A stretch of 55,065 bases of DNA from Penium margaritaceum. Taxonomy: Eukaryota; Streptophyta; Zygnematophyceae; Desmidiales; Peniaceae. Positions 8,865 to 20,429 of this stretch are shown piece after piece; positions within the stretch are counted from its first letter, which is position 1; every line of letters starts with the position of its first letter. The notes beneath the pieces are model-generated. The model was given only the letters and a program-made list of their open reading frames with translations. It did no database searches and was not told where the DNA came from. The stretch is taken from assembly GCA_023375785.1 (NCBI GenBank), contig SZWC01000578.1:1-55065 (forward strand). The letters run 5' to 3'. The translations under genes were made by a program, and so were the position numbers.

Positions 8865-10483
8865 ATGCCTGCACCAGAGGAAACTATAGAGGCCCTCCAG
8901 GCTGCTCTTAGTGAGGCGCAAGCAGAACGCCGCAAAGCTGAGGATGAGCTCCACAGGGGGCATGAAGCACAACAGGAGCTAGCTGCTACAGTAGCCGCAC
9001 TAGTTATTGAGCAACTGCGTGCCATTCCCACCTTTGCTGCAGTTCTACCCACCACAGAGTCTGCCTCAGCAAACTCGTGTGCTCGTACCGGGGGTACTGT
9101 TGTCAATTCCTCCTCTCCCTCTCTCTCCGGAGCAGCCTTTGCCCGTCCTCTGCTCTCAGCTCGGCAAAAGGACTTTGAGACTCCACCCCCACAGTTCACC
9201 TCCAAGCTCACATTCACATCCTGGGAGACTCGCTTCAACACGTGGGCCCAGGTGAGCTCCTCTGGGAGTACTATTTGCCTGCCAAGGCACCATTTGTGCC
9301 ACATCCTACAGAGGCTGCTCGCGCTGTGCGAGCACTCATCAATGCAGGTCCAGAAAGTCTTCTCAACAACATTGGCACGTACAATGCAGACCCTTCCCGT
9401 GGCACGCCAGCTGACCCTGTCGGCGCCTACGCTCTCATCCGCCGTCGCAAGAAAGTGACTGGGCACGCCGCCCAAAGTGCCCTTACGGTGCAATTCAACA
9501 CCTTGCAGATGCGAGAGGATGAAACAGCAGATGAGTATTGGGCACACAGCTTGCGCCTACTACAAGACCTAGGCAGAGCCACCCCCGGCCCTCTTTCCGC
9601 CTGCCTCTCCATTTTTGCGGGCCTCATTCCTAAGCTGTCTGACTTGTATCTGCATGTCTCTCAGGCAGAACTTGAGCGCCTTGCCTATGAACCTGTTCCT
9701 ACTGATTCCCCACCTGGGATCGGTCCCCTCTTCGACTTCACTGCCTTGCGTCTCACCGACTGGTGTAACGCCCTACAGAACAAGCGCATGCATCGAGCTG
9801 CTTTGGCTGCTGTCACCACCTCCTCCTCTTCCTCCCCTGTCGCAGCTTCTTCTTCCTTGTCCTCGTCACAGGCAACAGCAAATTCCACTTAGAGTGTCTC
9901 TCGGGGTGGGGGTGGTGGGTCCGGTTGTGGTGGCGGTCGAGGGGGCAAAGGCCGCGGGGGTGGTCGCGGTGGCAAGAACTCGGCCTCCACTGTTGCTGAC
10001 GTCACCTGTTGGAACTGTGGTGCCACTGGTCACTCTGCACCAAAATGTCCTACCTCTCATGATGACGCCCGTTTGGCCTCCTCCATGCGAGCACACTGGG
10101 CACGCACCGGTGCTACTGCCTCCTCAGCCGCTGCTGCAGTGACTGTAGCCTCCTCCTCATCATCCTCCACTGGCTCCGCACTCTCCACCACCTCTGCCCC
10201 CTTTCACCCGACACCTCCGGCATCCAGCCCCTGGGGTTGGATACCTCCTCCATCTGGCCCTCCGTACTATGGCCCCCCGTCCTCTCACTACCACGTACCC
10301 CACTGGGCACGTGACGACGGGCACTTCTCTGACCGGTCCTCCGACCGTTCCTCGGAGTGCTCCTCTGATCGCCGTGACAAGGAGCGCACCCTTGAGCGTC
10401 GGCTGGCGGAGCTTCTTCACCTTCGCTCTCAGGGAGGTGAGAGTGTGAGTGGCCAGTCCCACGTGTCTGTTTGTGAGTCTTAG
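8865..10483 (+). pseudogene. Copia-1 Gag with CCHC zinc knuckle, frameshifted
   Basis: ATG at 8865 follows a pyrimidine-rich stretch and opens an N-terminal coiled coil (IEALQAALSEAQAERRKAED). The capsid-like part (FTSKLTFTSWETRFNTWA) shifts frame near 9245 and continues as ELLWEYYLPAKAPFVP to a TAG at 9890-9892. The same frame then gives a Gly/Arg-rich linker and the knuckle CWNCGATGHSAPKC (10009-10050, CX2CX4HX4C), the RNA-binding motif that packages the transcript. A Ser/Pro-rich tail (SPWGWIPPPSGPPYYG) ends at 10483. N-terminal coiled coil and order are shared with Copia-3. Confidence 0.8.
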
Positions 10484-10654
10484 GCCACTCTTCGTGGTGC
10501 CTCCTCTGGTCGGGTTCAAGGGGACTTGCCTGATGATTGTGCCTGGATTGAAGAGTGGCAGTCGCACACGTACCCCACACGTCTTGGTTGCTCGTCCTCT
10601 CTCTCTGCCTGCGGCACTGTTGCTGTCTGTCTTCTACTCCCCTCCACTCGTGCC

Positions 10655-11953
10655 TGGCCCGGCCTCTAGATCATTGATTCTGGGGCCACGCATCACATGA
10701 CTTCCTGTCGCTCCTCCTTCGTCTCTCTTGGCCCCGCTCAGTCCGTACGTTCTGTGCGCACTGGCTCCGGCCAGCTGCTCCCTGTTCAAGGTGTTGGTGT
10801 GGTCCGCTTTGTGGGTCCTGGTGGCACTTTCTACCTTCCTGATGTCCTGTACGTGCCTGACCTTGAGGTCAGCCTTCTCTGTGTGACCACCCTTGACGAC
10901 CAGGGCATGGACTTCTCCTCCTGCCGTGGCCTTGCATCTATCTCTCTTTGCTCGTCTAGCCGTATTGTTCTTCGTGGTGTGCGCTGTGATCGCCTGTTCC
11001 ATGTCCCGCTCACGTTGCCCTCCACTTCTGTTGCATCTGCTCTTGTTCACGTTACCCCGTTTTTGTCTCATGAGCACACTGATTTCCTGCATCGGCGTCT
11101 CTGTTACATTCACACCGCCGCCATCCAGTGCCTTCTTCGCCTTCGGCCTGCCCAAGGCCTTGACCCTGCCACGTTTCCTCCTCCCTGCACGTCCACCTGT
11201 CTTGACTGTGCTAGTGGCAAAATGCACCGTTCCCCTTTCTCCACCTCTGAGTCCACCACTGCTCACCCTCTTGACCTGGTGCATGCTGACGTCATGGGCC
11301 TGTTACCCCATGACTTTCTTGGTGGCCTTGGCCGTTATGTCCTATGCTTGACCGATGACTTCTCCCGCTACCGCTGGGTGTTTCCCCTTCATCACAAAAG
11401 TGACGTCACTGATGCTCTTGAGTCCTGGCTCCCGCAGGCTGAGCGCGCCTGTAACAGACCCTTGCATGTGTTTCGCAGTGATCATGGAGGTGAGTTCTTT
11501 GGTCCCACCTCTTGTTTCCTCTCCTCTCGTGGTGTCTAGGTAGAGTCCTCTGCTCCCTAAATCCCTCAACAAAATGGTGTCTCTGAGCGTTGGAATCGCA
11601 CCCTTGCTGATGGTGTACGTTCCCTCCTCGCTGCCTCTCGCCAACCGCCCCTCTTTGCCTTTGAAGCCATGTCGTACATCATTTGGGTCTGGAACCGTGT
11701 CCCTCATGGTCCCCTTCCTCCTTCTATCACCCCCTTCGAACGATGGACTGGTCAGCGTGCAGACCTCCGCCTTTCCCGCGTATGGGGGTGTCTTGCCTCT
11801 GTGTGGGTCCCCTCGGACCACCGCGACGGCAAGCTGTCTCCCCGTGGTCGGCTCTACCTCTTTCTGGGAATTTCTCCCTTCTCCAAAGCGTGGCGCTTCT
11901 GGGATCCCTCCCGGGGCCGTGTCATTGAGTCTCGTGATGCCCTCTTTTTTTAA
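10655..11953 (+). pseudogene. Copia-1 protease and integrase, with stops
   Basis: Retropepsin motif LIIDSGATHHMTSC has its catalytic Asp at 10676-10678. The gag-pre-integrase segment follows (LHRRLCYIHTAA, CLDCASGKMHR), then the integrase core with LDLVHADVMG (D1), DDFSRYRWVF, and FRSDHGGEF (D2) near 11470. A TAG at 11537-11539 and a nearby TAA interrupt before PQQNGVSERWNRT, which carries the catalytic Glu. The C-terminal part (WGCLASVWVPSDHRDGKLSP, then RVIESRDALFF) runs to 11953. All catalytic residues are still recognisable, but the protein cannot be made without readthrough and frameshift. Confidence 0.85.
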
Positions 11954-12064
11954 TACCTGTTTGAACGTGACACTCCTCGCCTTGGTGAGTCCCTCCCTCC
12001 GCCCTCTCGGGATGGGGGTGGTTCTCTGCCCGCTGGGCCTTCGGTTCTCCCCTCTGGACGTCCC

Positions 12065-14175
12065 TTGACACCCTCCGTCGCCTTGTCTCCTGCGCCGAGT
12101 TTGGCCTTGCTCTCTTCTCCCTCTCAGCCCTCGTCACCCTACGTGTCGTCTTCTCCTCTCACTACGCCTTCTGCCCGATCTTCTCCTTCTTCGCCTGATG
12201 CTGTCTCCCCTGCATCTTCTGTCGTCCCAACTGGCACTGTCTCCCCGCCACCTGTTCTCTCTCCACCATCTAACCCTGCGGTCTCCCCGCCTTTGGTTGT
12301 GCAGCCGCGTCCTGATGTTCCTTCCTCCTCCGTGCGTTCACCGTCCATTCCACCGGTGTTGCCCTACACTTGTGGCGGACGCCTCCGGGCACTTCCCCCC
12401 CAGTCTCATCCGGTTGTCTCTGGTGACCCTGGTCTCCGTGCCCTCGGTCTTGCTACCTCTGCTCTGTCCACCGTTGCGTATGTCATCCATCCCAGCACTG
12501 CGCTTGGGTACTCCCTTATTGAGGATGAGTTCCATTCAACTCTGTCCTCATCTGTGGCTGGATATGTTGCGTCGTGCTTTGCTGCCATTGGGCTCTCCCC
12601 TATATCACCCGAGCCTCAGACTTTTCAAACAGCGCGCACGGCCTCCGACTCCTCGCTGTGGGAGAAGGCCATGAAGACCGAGCTTGATGCACTCTTTGAG
12701 CACAGCATGTACGAGCTTGTCGACCTCCCACTGGGTCGCAAGGCAGTTGTGGCCAAGTCGGTGTATCGTCGTAAATTGAACTCTGACAACACCGTTGAGC
12801 GCTACAAGGCACGACGAAGGGATTCTCTCAGATCCCTGGTTTTGACTTTGACGAGACCTTTGCCCCAGTTGGTCGCTACACCACGGCCAGGGCTCTCTTG
12901 GGCCTGGTTGCTCAGCATGATTGGGAGCTTGAGCAGATGGATGTGAACAATGCCTTCCTCCACGGTAGGTTGGATGAGGAAATTTACATGGTGCAGCCAC
13001 CTGGCTTCTCAGATGGAACAAACCGGGTATAGCGCCTACGTAAGGCCCCCTATGGCCTGAAACAGTCCCCACGGTGTTGGAACCAAGAAATCACAGCGAC
13101 CCTTGAAAAGGGGGGGGGGTACAAACGGAGCACTGTGGACCCTGCGCTGTTTCTCAGTGGTCCCACTAAGCCACTTGTCGCCATCCTTGTCTACGTAGAT
13201 GATCTCCTCATTGCCTCTCCTGATCCCGCCTCTGTCGCGGCGGCGAAGGCACTTCTTCAGGCGACATACAAGATGAAGGATCTTGGTCCGGCTCGAGACT
13301 TTCTTGGCACGGAGCTGGAACAAGACCGGAAGCGCCGCACCTTGCACGTCCATCAGGCTGCATACGTACGCAGCCTGGGGGAGCGATTTGCCCCACTCCT
13401 CACATCCATTCCCACGGCGTCCACTCCCATGACGCCCGCTGGTCAGTCCTTACTGAAGTCTCGGGACATGTCCACACTGGGGGAGACGGTCGACGTGACC
13501 GATTACCTCCGTGTCATTGGCTCTTTGATGTACCTTGCCACAACCACTCGCGCTGATGTAGCATTTGCGGTGAACTTCCTTTCTCAGTTCTCCCAGTGCC
13601 CCCTTGAGCGCCATCTTGAGGCAGCGTTGCGGGTAGTGCGCTATGCCCTCTCCACCCCCCGCATCGGCCTGTACTTTCGTGCACAGCCCTCAGTTGTGGT
13701 TGACGGCTTCACGGACAGTGACTGGGCGCAGGACTATGATGCTCGCAGTCGAACAGGCTACATCTTTCTTGTCGGTGGCACTGCAGTCTCCTGGAAAAGT
13801 GGCAAATAAGGGTGTGTTGCTCGCAGCACCGCTGAGGTTGAGTATGTGGCGCTTGGTACTGGCACGTGTGAGGCTGTTTGGTTGTGTCGTCTGTTGCAAC
13901 AACTGCGTGTACCCATCCGTTGCATCGCTCTGCGCTGTGATAACCAAAGCACAAAGGCCATTGCTAAAAACAACGGCATGCATCATTCACGCACAAAACA
14001 CATCAATGTGGAGCACCATTTTTTTCGCGAGTGCATTGCTGCCGGCATAGTCCAGGTTGCTTGGGTGGATACACGGTCTCAGAGAGCTGACTTCCTCACG
14101 AAGGCCCTCAGTCGTAATGTGTTCCAAAATGCTGTTCACTCTGTTGGTCTCATCTGTTCACATGATCCAGGCTAA
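12065..14175 (+). pseudogene. Copia-1 linker, reverse transcriptase and RNase H, broken
   Basis: A Ser/Pro-rich linker (12065-12400) leads to the RT start (LWEKAMKTELDALFEHSMYE). A frameshift near 12815 interrupts the RYKARL segment. RT continues (FAPVGRYTTARALLGLVAQH, QMDVNNAFLHG, YMVQPPGF), has TAG at 13030-13032 where relatives have Trp, and shifts again near 13110. The polymerase motif YVDD is intact at 13192-13203. RNase H has DSDWAQDYDARSRTGY, a TAA at 13807-13809 in place of Gln (SGKQGC in relatives), and ends with RADFLTKALS. Stop at 14173-14175. Confidence 0.85.
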
Positions 14176-14254
14176 TTTGGTCCAGTCTGTCTCCGTCACC
14201 TCTCGTGATTCTTCTTGTGGTGCTCATGTGTATGTGGGTTGATTGTCTGCTGGT

Positions 14255-14896
14255 CATGGGGGAGTGTTGAAGTTCGTTGGCCACTCACAACCCTGTGCCC
14301 TCTTGCCTCCACATACATTGCACATACCTGTACAGATTGAGTGACAATGGTCCTACCTGGGAAAGCTACAGGCGTGTCAGCTCTGGTAGGAGCCATGGAC
14401 GTTCACGTGCTGCTGCTGCTGCTGTTGGACCCCGGGACAACTCTTGACACATACGTGGCCATTGTCTGATTCTCTATGACTCTTCATGACTCTGTGATAC
14501 GGTAGATGCTAGGGCCCGTACGTTCTAACTGCCGTGCCCTGCATCATGTTGCTTGCCTTGAGTGTTTTCTGGGGGAGCTGCATTTCCCGGGTGCTGATCC
14601 TTAGGGGGCCACCGTGCCGGGTTCACCCGTGCATTGGTGAGCAGCCGCCGTCTCGGTTTTTGTACCGAGCGGTCGGGCTCGACCCCCGGGTGGCGGTGTG
14701 TGCTCGCTTGGGTGTGATGCCCGTGGCGAGTGCACGCTCACCGGATGCTAAGTCTCTCTCGCTCCCCTCCTCACTTCTAGTCTTCTTGTACCCAAGCTAA
14801 TGAAGGCAAGCTTTCCGCATCCATGGCGTCGTGCAGCTCTCGCACGTGGTTGCATGCTCTCACACATTCAGCCTAGGAAATTTCCGGATAACTACA
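14255..14896 (+). repeat. Copia-1 polypurine tract and 3' LTR
   Basis: PPT CATGGGGGAG at 14255-14264. The LTR at 14265-14896 starts TGTTGAAGTTCG and ends AACTACA. A CTG run near 14409 is two units longer than in the 5' LTR. Confidence 0.9.
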
Positions 14897-14919
14897 TGTC
14901 GCGCGTGCAAATGTGGCCC

Positions 14920-16170
14920 AGTGACAGTGGCAATATCCGTCAATCAGGTGATCGATGTCTCGGAGGTTGTCGTAGGGTTCCAAGTTGTTATGCACGGCGT
15001 CGTGGCCCTGCCACTTGACAAGATATTCTGTTGTCTTGCCATGTCGGCGATGGCCGAGGATGTCCTCAATGACGTACTATGTGTCCTTTTCCACTTGTAC
15101 AGGAGGAAGGGGGGTACATCCTAGCGGGGGAAGTTCTCGCCGGGGTCTTAGTAGTGCTTGAGTCTACTGATATGGAACACCGGATGAACGTGCATAGTGT
15201 CGGGGAGTTTGAGTCGCGCAACCATGGGGATTTGCATGCACCCGATCTCAAACGGTCATAACCATTGGGGCTTGAGTTTTGAACAGTCGGCTCAACGGAG
15301 TTTGATGTTGACCAACTGCTCTTTTCATCACCGCTTGTGTCTTCGCGAGTGTCTGTCGTGTTTCGTCCCATATGGTGGAGAAGTCGTGACGTTCAACGTC
15401 GATCGCGGGAATGTTACTCTGGTTGTGTAATCATGCTGGGGTGGCGGGAAGTTTTCCATACACCACTTCAAATAGAACTTTACCCGTTGCGGTGGAGATC
15501 ACCGAATTGTATGTGATTTTGGCGGTCAAGATTTTTTGTGCCCAATCCGTCCCATGAGGTTCACATATTTTCGGAGAAGTTGTTCGATCGTCTGATTGGT
15601 CCACTCGGTTTGGCCGTCGGTTTGAGGATGGAACTCCATTGAAAGCTGGATCCGACTGCCGTAGCGAGTCATCACTTCACGCCATAAACGACTAGTGAAT
15701 CAACCATCTCTGTCACTTGTGATGGTCCTCAGCACGTCGTGTACCCATACGATGTTGTTGAGAAACATGCATGCTGTTCCCTCGGTGATGACAGTGGTCG
15801 TTGTCCAAAAAAAGGGGGACATTTTAGGAAAACCTGTCGACAACCATGAGGATTGCGTCATATCCCTCGGGTGTGATTGGTAGTCCTATGACGAAGTCCA
15901 TGGAGATGTCGGCACACGAATCTGTCAGAATGGGAGTGACTATAGAAGTCCGGGTGGCCGAGTGCGACAGGATTTTCGTCGCTGGCATGTGTCGCAGGAT
16001 TTGCAAAAATTGGCCACGTCGGATCGCATCTTGTCCCACCAGTGTTGTTTTTCCAGCTTCTTCGACGTCTTGTCTTCTCCGAAAGGTCCACCAGGAGCGG
16101 TGTCATGGCACTCTTCAACATGCGGCAGATTTCATCGCTCGAGGGAACGACCACCTCACGCATAAATCGT
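14920..16170 (-). pseudogene. Gypsy integrase and chromodomain, degenerate
   Basis: Reading leftward: the H2C2 zinc-binding end (WWDKMRSDVANFCKSCDTCQ, near 16000), integrase core start MDFVIGLPITPEGYDAILMV with DRFS (15824-15905), then TSDRDG, a TGA, FTSRLWREVMTRYGS, and FHPQTDGQTEWTNQTIEQLL (about 15580-15720) holding the last catalytic Glu. Near 15067-14945 the frame EDILGHRRHGKTTEYLVKWQ continues to a NLEPYDNL segment, a clear chromodomain, which in chromoviruses steers integration to marked chromatin. Stops and frame changes break every domain. Confidence 0.75.
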
Positions 16171-16399
16171 CACCGCCAATAGGGTGTGTCGTACCATAAT
16201 TTTGTCTTGTCGTATCTGCCATGCTAGTCATAGGCTCATGTGAACAACAGCTCAAGATACGGATGTCGTCAGAGCTGTAGCGTTGCTACCTCAGCCATTG
16301 GATCTGGTCAGTGGCTGAGCGTGTCTGTTGGGCTGGTTTTGCCTGGCGGATACTCAACATCGTAGTCAAACCCGGATTCGAGGACCTCTATCCATCGGG

Positions 16400-16730
16400 T
16401 TTGACGTCAACTGAGGTTTGGCTGCGTCTTCAAATATTTCAGCACGTGATGGTCGGTGCGTACGATGCATCGGAGGCATTCAAGATAGCATCGCCATGTC
16501 CTGAATGCATGTAGGGTCGCTAGCATCTCCTTCTCATGTACGACGTAGTTGAGTTCCGGTCCTCGTAGTTTTTGTGACATGTATGCGACCGGTTGCTCAC
16601 CATTGCCATCGTCTTGTAGGAGAACCATGCCCATGGTTCGATCTAAGGCGTCCGTAGCCATGAAATACTCGACCATTGGATTGGTCAATTGTAGGGCTGG
16701 CATCGAGGTCAGAGCACTCTGCAAAGCGGT
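16400..16730 (-). pseudogene. Gypsy RNase H fragment
   Basis: Best-preserved part of the element: one frame of about 105 residues with YFMATDALDRTMGMVLLQDD, VAYMSQKLRGPELNYVVHEK, EMLATLHAFRTWRCYLE and TDHHVLKYLKTQ, the usual Ty3/Gypsy RNase H order. It is linked to RT (higher coordinates) and integrase (lower) in the expected order. Confidence 0.8.
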
Positions 16731-17027
16731 GAACGCTTCTTGTGTGATGTCTCCCTACGACCACTCATTTTATTTTTGAGTGAGGTCGGAGAAAAACGCT
16801 GAAAATCGGGCATAATCCAGTCCAAAGCGTCGGTAGTAATTGCAGAAGCCGGGAGAAAACTTGAACCTCTCGGACGTTGGTCGGCGTCGGCCAATCAGCG
16901 ACTGCTACAACCTTTTTTTAATCCATGGTGATCCGTCCACTGTTGATGACGTGATCCAAAACTCGATCGAACAGCGACCGAAGTCGCACTTTGAGAGTTT
17001 TCCGAGAAATTTCTCTCTTCTTAAAAC

Positions 17028-17600
17028 CTAGAGAACTTTTTTAAGATGCCCATCGTTCTCCTCCGAGGTGCGGCTGTACACAAAGATGTCCTCGAAGTAC
17101 ACCACAAACAAAAATTGAGGTACGGGCGGAAAATATTGTTCTTTGCCACCATGAACGTTGCTCGGATATTCGTGAGTCCGAACGGCAACTTGTGAACTCG
17201 AAATACTCATAGCAAGTCCAAAACCCTGTCTATTCAATGTCGGTGTCTGCCACGCAAAACTAGTGATAACTGCTACGTAATTTGGTTTTGGTGAAAATTT
17301 GAGCTCCTTGGAGTTGGTCAAAAATTTCGTCAGCTCGGGGAAGAGGGTAGCGATTCTTTATGGTAGCGTCGTTCAATACCTGATAGTCCACGCACATCCG
17401 CATTGTGCCAGTGTTCTTTTTCACAAACAACACTGGTGTGGCGTATGGTGTTGTGGATGGGTGGATGAACACTTGAGTGAGCATCTCGTGGAGGTGCTTT
17501 TTCAATTCGGTGAGCTTGTCATCGCTCATCCGATAGGTCCCTCGAACTGTGGGTCGGGTACCCGGTTTCAGCTTGATGCGATGGTCGATGTCGCGTTAAC
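17028..17600 (-). pseudogene. Gypsy reverse transcriptase, catalytic residues changed
   Basis: Segments in order: [66 protein letters not shown], then [10 protein letters not shown] followed by TAG. In active Ty3-type enzymes the last motif reads roughly KIDLRSGYHQ, so the first catalytic Asp is Lys here and the Gln codon is a stop. The second catalytic box is YFED (17088-17099) instead of YxDD. Polymerase activity is therefore not expected. Confidence 0.8.
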
Positions 17601-17715
17601 GTAGTAGGGTTTTTGGGAGTTCGTCGGGGAAGACGCCTGCAGACTCTTGAATGAGAGGTGTGAACTCTTTGGGTACCATCGCGAACATTGTTGATGCCAA
17701 TGTGGTTGATGAGGC

Positions 17716-19580
17716 TCATGAGGCTGCTGAGTCAGATGCTGCTACTTCTGCTTCCTCTATTGGCCCAAAATGTACGAGCCACGCACGAGCTCCTTGTCGT
17801 ATGTAGTGTTTGGCCACGTTGAGTGGTATTGGCTGCATAGGTTGTTGCTTCTCGGCAACCATGTCTTCCTCTGTTGCTTCCTCTGTCGTCTTCCTCCCCA
17901 CGAGTAGAAGTTGTCGCTTGGCACCGTCGATTTCCACCTAGACGTTGTCGCTGTTCAATTTGACCTACGGATTGTGTAGGTACAAGAAATCTTGTCCGAG
18001 AATGCTTCTGTGGTCACTCATTGGACATGACCTCCAAACGGTTACATCTCGTAGATCTACCACTTTTGTTATAGTGGTTCTGTGAGTGATCGTGTTTGCA
18101 ATCTCTCATGGACGGTTTTTCCTTCAAACAACCTTGGTTTGGTCTGCAAACCTAGTTTATGAACTATGTCGTTGCTTACAAAAAAGTGAGAAGCTTCTCC
18201 ATCCAATTATGTCGGTACCGTTCTACAAAATTTACAACCTCGGGGTTTCGCTTTTAGTAGTATTGCGAGTTGGTCATCCTCATATCCCTCGTCGAACTTC
18301 ACGATCTCAGAAACCCTCTATGATATTGTAAGCCGTTCAGATGGGTGATCGTTCACCGCAGATTGCTCCTCACGGGTAAGAGTCGCGCCTTTCACTCTTG
18401 CCCTTTTGACATTTCCCTACTCATTTTCCTATTATATTCCCCCATTTTTGGCCTGCTACTTGTTTCGATAGTTCCAAGCGATGTGCCCAAAAATTTTGCA
18501 GTTGTAGCAGGTGAGTGTGCCTCTCTTGTCGACGGCGTCAAAGAGTACCCCGAGTGGCTTTTTCTGTTCCCACGATAATTATGGTTGGGACATTGCTAGC
18601 CGTAGGATTCCTGAATCCGAGCTTTGGAGTCAGCGTTGTCGATCCTTTTGCTACTCTGACCACCGTGATAAGTTGTTTTGGATGCGGAAAATGGCGATCG
18701 CTCGTCGGATGTCTTGTTTGAGGCCACTTTTTTAGTGAAAATAGAGCTCGTCAGCGGTGATGTTTGCACAAGTGATGATCTCGCAGAATCTCCGCGTGTA
18801 CTCTGCCACGTTGGACTGCTGACGGAGACACTCGAGCCTGTACTGAGCGCCGGACTTTTCATTCAGCCGTCCAAATCGTGCAGGCATTACGCACAAGAAC
18901 TCGTTCTAGTCGGTCTGTGGCATCAGCGCATCTTGCCATTGCGCTTTGATCTACTCCAAGGGTAGAACGCCTACGGTCGGTGACATGATACGGGCGCCGT
19001 TGGCTGTTAATGAGGTCTCGCCGGTCTCCTGCTGCCATTGCGTGGCCTTTAGATCAGACCACCAACTGAGTGATGTGCAACGCAAAAGCGTGACCGCGAG
19101 GTCGCGCTTTTGTTCATCGTTGACCCCGGCAGGGGTGAAGTACACCTCTAGACTCGTCAGCCACATCCGAACCATTGGTCCTTTGGAATTTTAAGGATCG
19201 AACATTTTGGAAGGGGCCGGGTGAATTGTGGGTTCCCTCGAGAGTTGGGCATTTCTCTCGACGAGCACCGCCTCCCGTGCACTTGCGTTGTGAAGAGTCT
19301 CCATCACGACATTGAGCTCTTCATCCCCTCGAGCATGGAGATACGGTTTGACTGTTCCTCGTTCATATGCGCTTGTCGACCGGTGGCACCTGTCGTTCCT
19401 TCTGTTGACATCAAGGCTGTCGGTAGGAGCGGCTGGTTTACCGCCGTCGGATTTGCGACTGGATTGGTCGTCGGAGCTGTATGGGTTGATCCAGTTGCCG
19501 TATAGCTTGCCACGCCGACGTTTGCTGATGCTTCAGGGTTCGCGTGCATAGGCACGTTCTGCTCCACGGCTGAAGTCATC
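17716..19580 (-). pseudogene. Gypsy Gag and protease region, degenerate
   Basis: From the right: a frame at 19304-19579, a Gag segment (WLTSLEVYFTPAGVNDEQKR, then LSWWSDLK) at 18951-19175, a second Gag segment (RLECLRQQSNVAEYTREFCE) near 18790-18850, and a zinc knuckle CYNCKIFGHIAWNY near 18475-18515 in which the final Cys is Tyr. The protease region should lie at 18000-18200 but its DSG motif was not clearly seen. A 17716-17937 frame (KRQLLLVGRKTTEEATEEDM) matches a PR-RT connector. Many stops. Confidence 0.65.
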
Positions 19581-19752
19581 GCCGAAGACCCATTGCTGGT
19601 CGTCGGATGTGCTCGTCCGCTTCATGTCGTAGTCACGAATTCAGCAAAGTCGACGTGCGAGATGCGCTGTCGGCTTGTGTGAAGTAGTCCTCCGGATGGG
19701 TAAATTAGTCAGATGCCTCTCTAGCACGGATGTGCTGTGATATCAAGTGTTA

Positions 19753-20293
19753 TGCCGAACGGAATGTAAATGGTCAATAGGTAGAAGTTGCAAGGCAACA
19801 CGATTGAGAAATTTGGGACACATGAGCAATTTATAATAAGCGGTAAATGTACTTCGATAACAAATGTCAAATTGATCGAACACATCTACACAAGTGTTGA
19901 GTTAAAAATGAGGCATGGTCAGGGTCATTGGGTCGATCATCTAGTGACACGTGTGAAGTCGTGTCGTGAGTTTTCGGATTCGAGAAGCTCCACCGAGGAA
20001 TTGAGGGACACTGAGAATCCAGGGCGAAGATGCAAGATGCATCTTTATATATCTAGAAATTTCTCTATGCGTAAAAAATTCTACCGGAAGGTCGTGAAAG
20101 TTCTGTCGATGGTTCTCGAAAGTGGTCGAACTTGTTAGAGAGTGCGAGAAGGTTTTCCGGAGGACGAGGGCAGTTGGCCGAATCGTCCTCGACCTTCGCA
20201 GTGGAAATGGAGGTCTCGACGCACGGTGGGCTATTTGTGTAATGAAAGAAATGCTCACTTAGAGAGATTAGTGGCTAGTGTACGTCAGGTACG
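19753..20293 (-). repeat. Gypsy 5' LTR (about 541 bp)
   Basis: Starts TGCCGAACGGAATG and ends near GTCAGGTACG (6154 copy: GTCTGGTACA). On its left, the minus strand reads TTGATATCACAGC after a 6-nt spacer, a plausible but altered PBS. From 20294 to about 20429 I see no gene. Confidence 0.7.
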
Positions 20294-20429
20294 GAACAAA
20301 TTAAAGCCAATGCATTAAACAACGTAAGGTTTAGCATGGTTCATAAAAATCCAAAGAAAAAACTGCATGAACAGGTATTTTATGAATCAGAATTTATATG
20401 TTTCTTCTTCCAAACCCCATAGTAGCCCG

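Larger units (their letters stand above)
6699..14896 (+). mobile_element. Copia-1, LTR retrotransposon with two LTRs, coding region broken
   Basis: LTRs at 6699-7322 and 14265-14896 begin TGTTGAAGTTCG, end AACTAC(A), and look about 96% alike by eye. PBS TAGTATCAGAGC follows the 5' LTR and PPT CATGGGGGAG precedes the 3' LTR. Flanking 5-mers TGGCG (6694-6698) and TGTCG (14897-14901) resemble a target duplication with one change. Domain order Gag, PR, IN, RT, RNase H defines Ty1/Copia (Pseudoviridae type). It lies in antisense within the Gypsy element. Stops and frameshifts in gag, integrase, RT and RNase H make it non-functional as sequenced. Confidence 0.9.
6154..20293 (-). mobile_element. Decayed chromovirus (Ty3/Gypsy with chromodomain), interrupted by Copia-1
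   Basis: LTRs of one family lie at 6154-6668 (3', with PPT) and 19753-20293 (5'). Between them, reading leftward, are Gag, a protease region, RT, RNase H, integrase and a C-terminal chromodomain. Copia-1 (6699-14896) is inserted about 30 nt internal to the 3' LTR. The coding strand carries many stops and frameshifts. I saw no matching target duplication outside the LTRs (TGGTA on the left, GAACA on the right), and the two LTRs differ clearly (one has a ~25-nt indel), so pairing them as one element is an inference from order and orientation. Confidence 0.65.
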
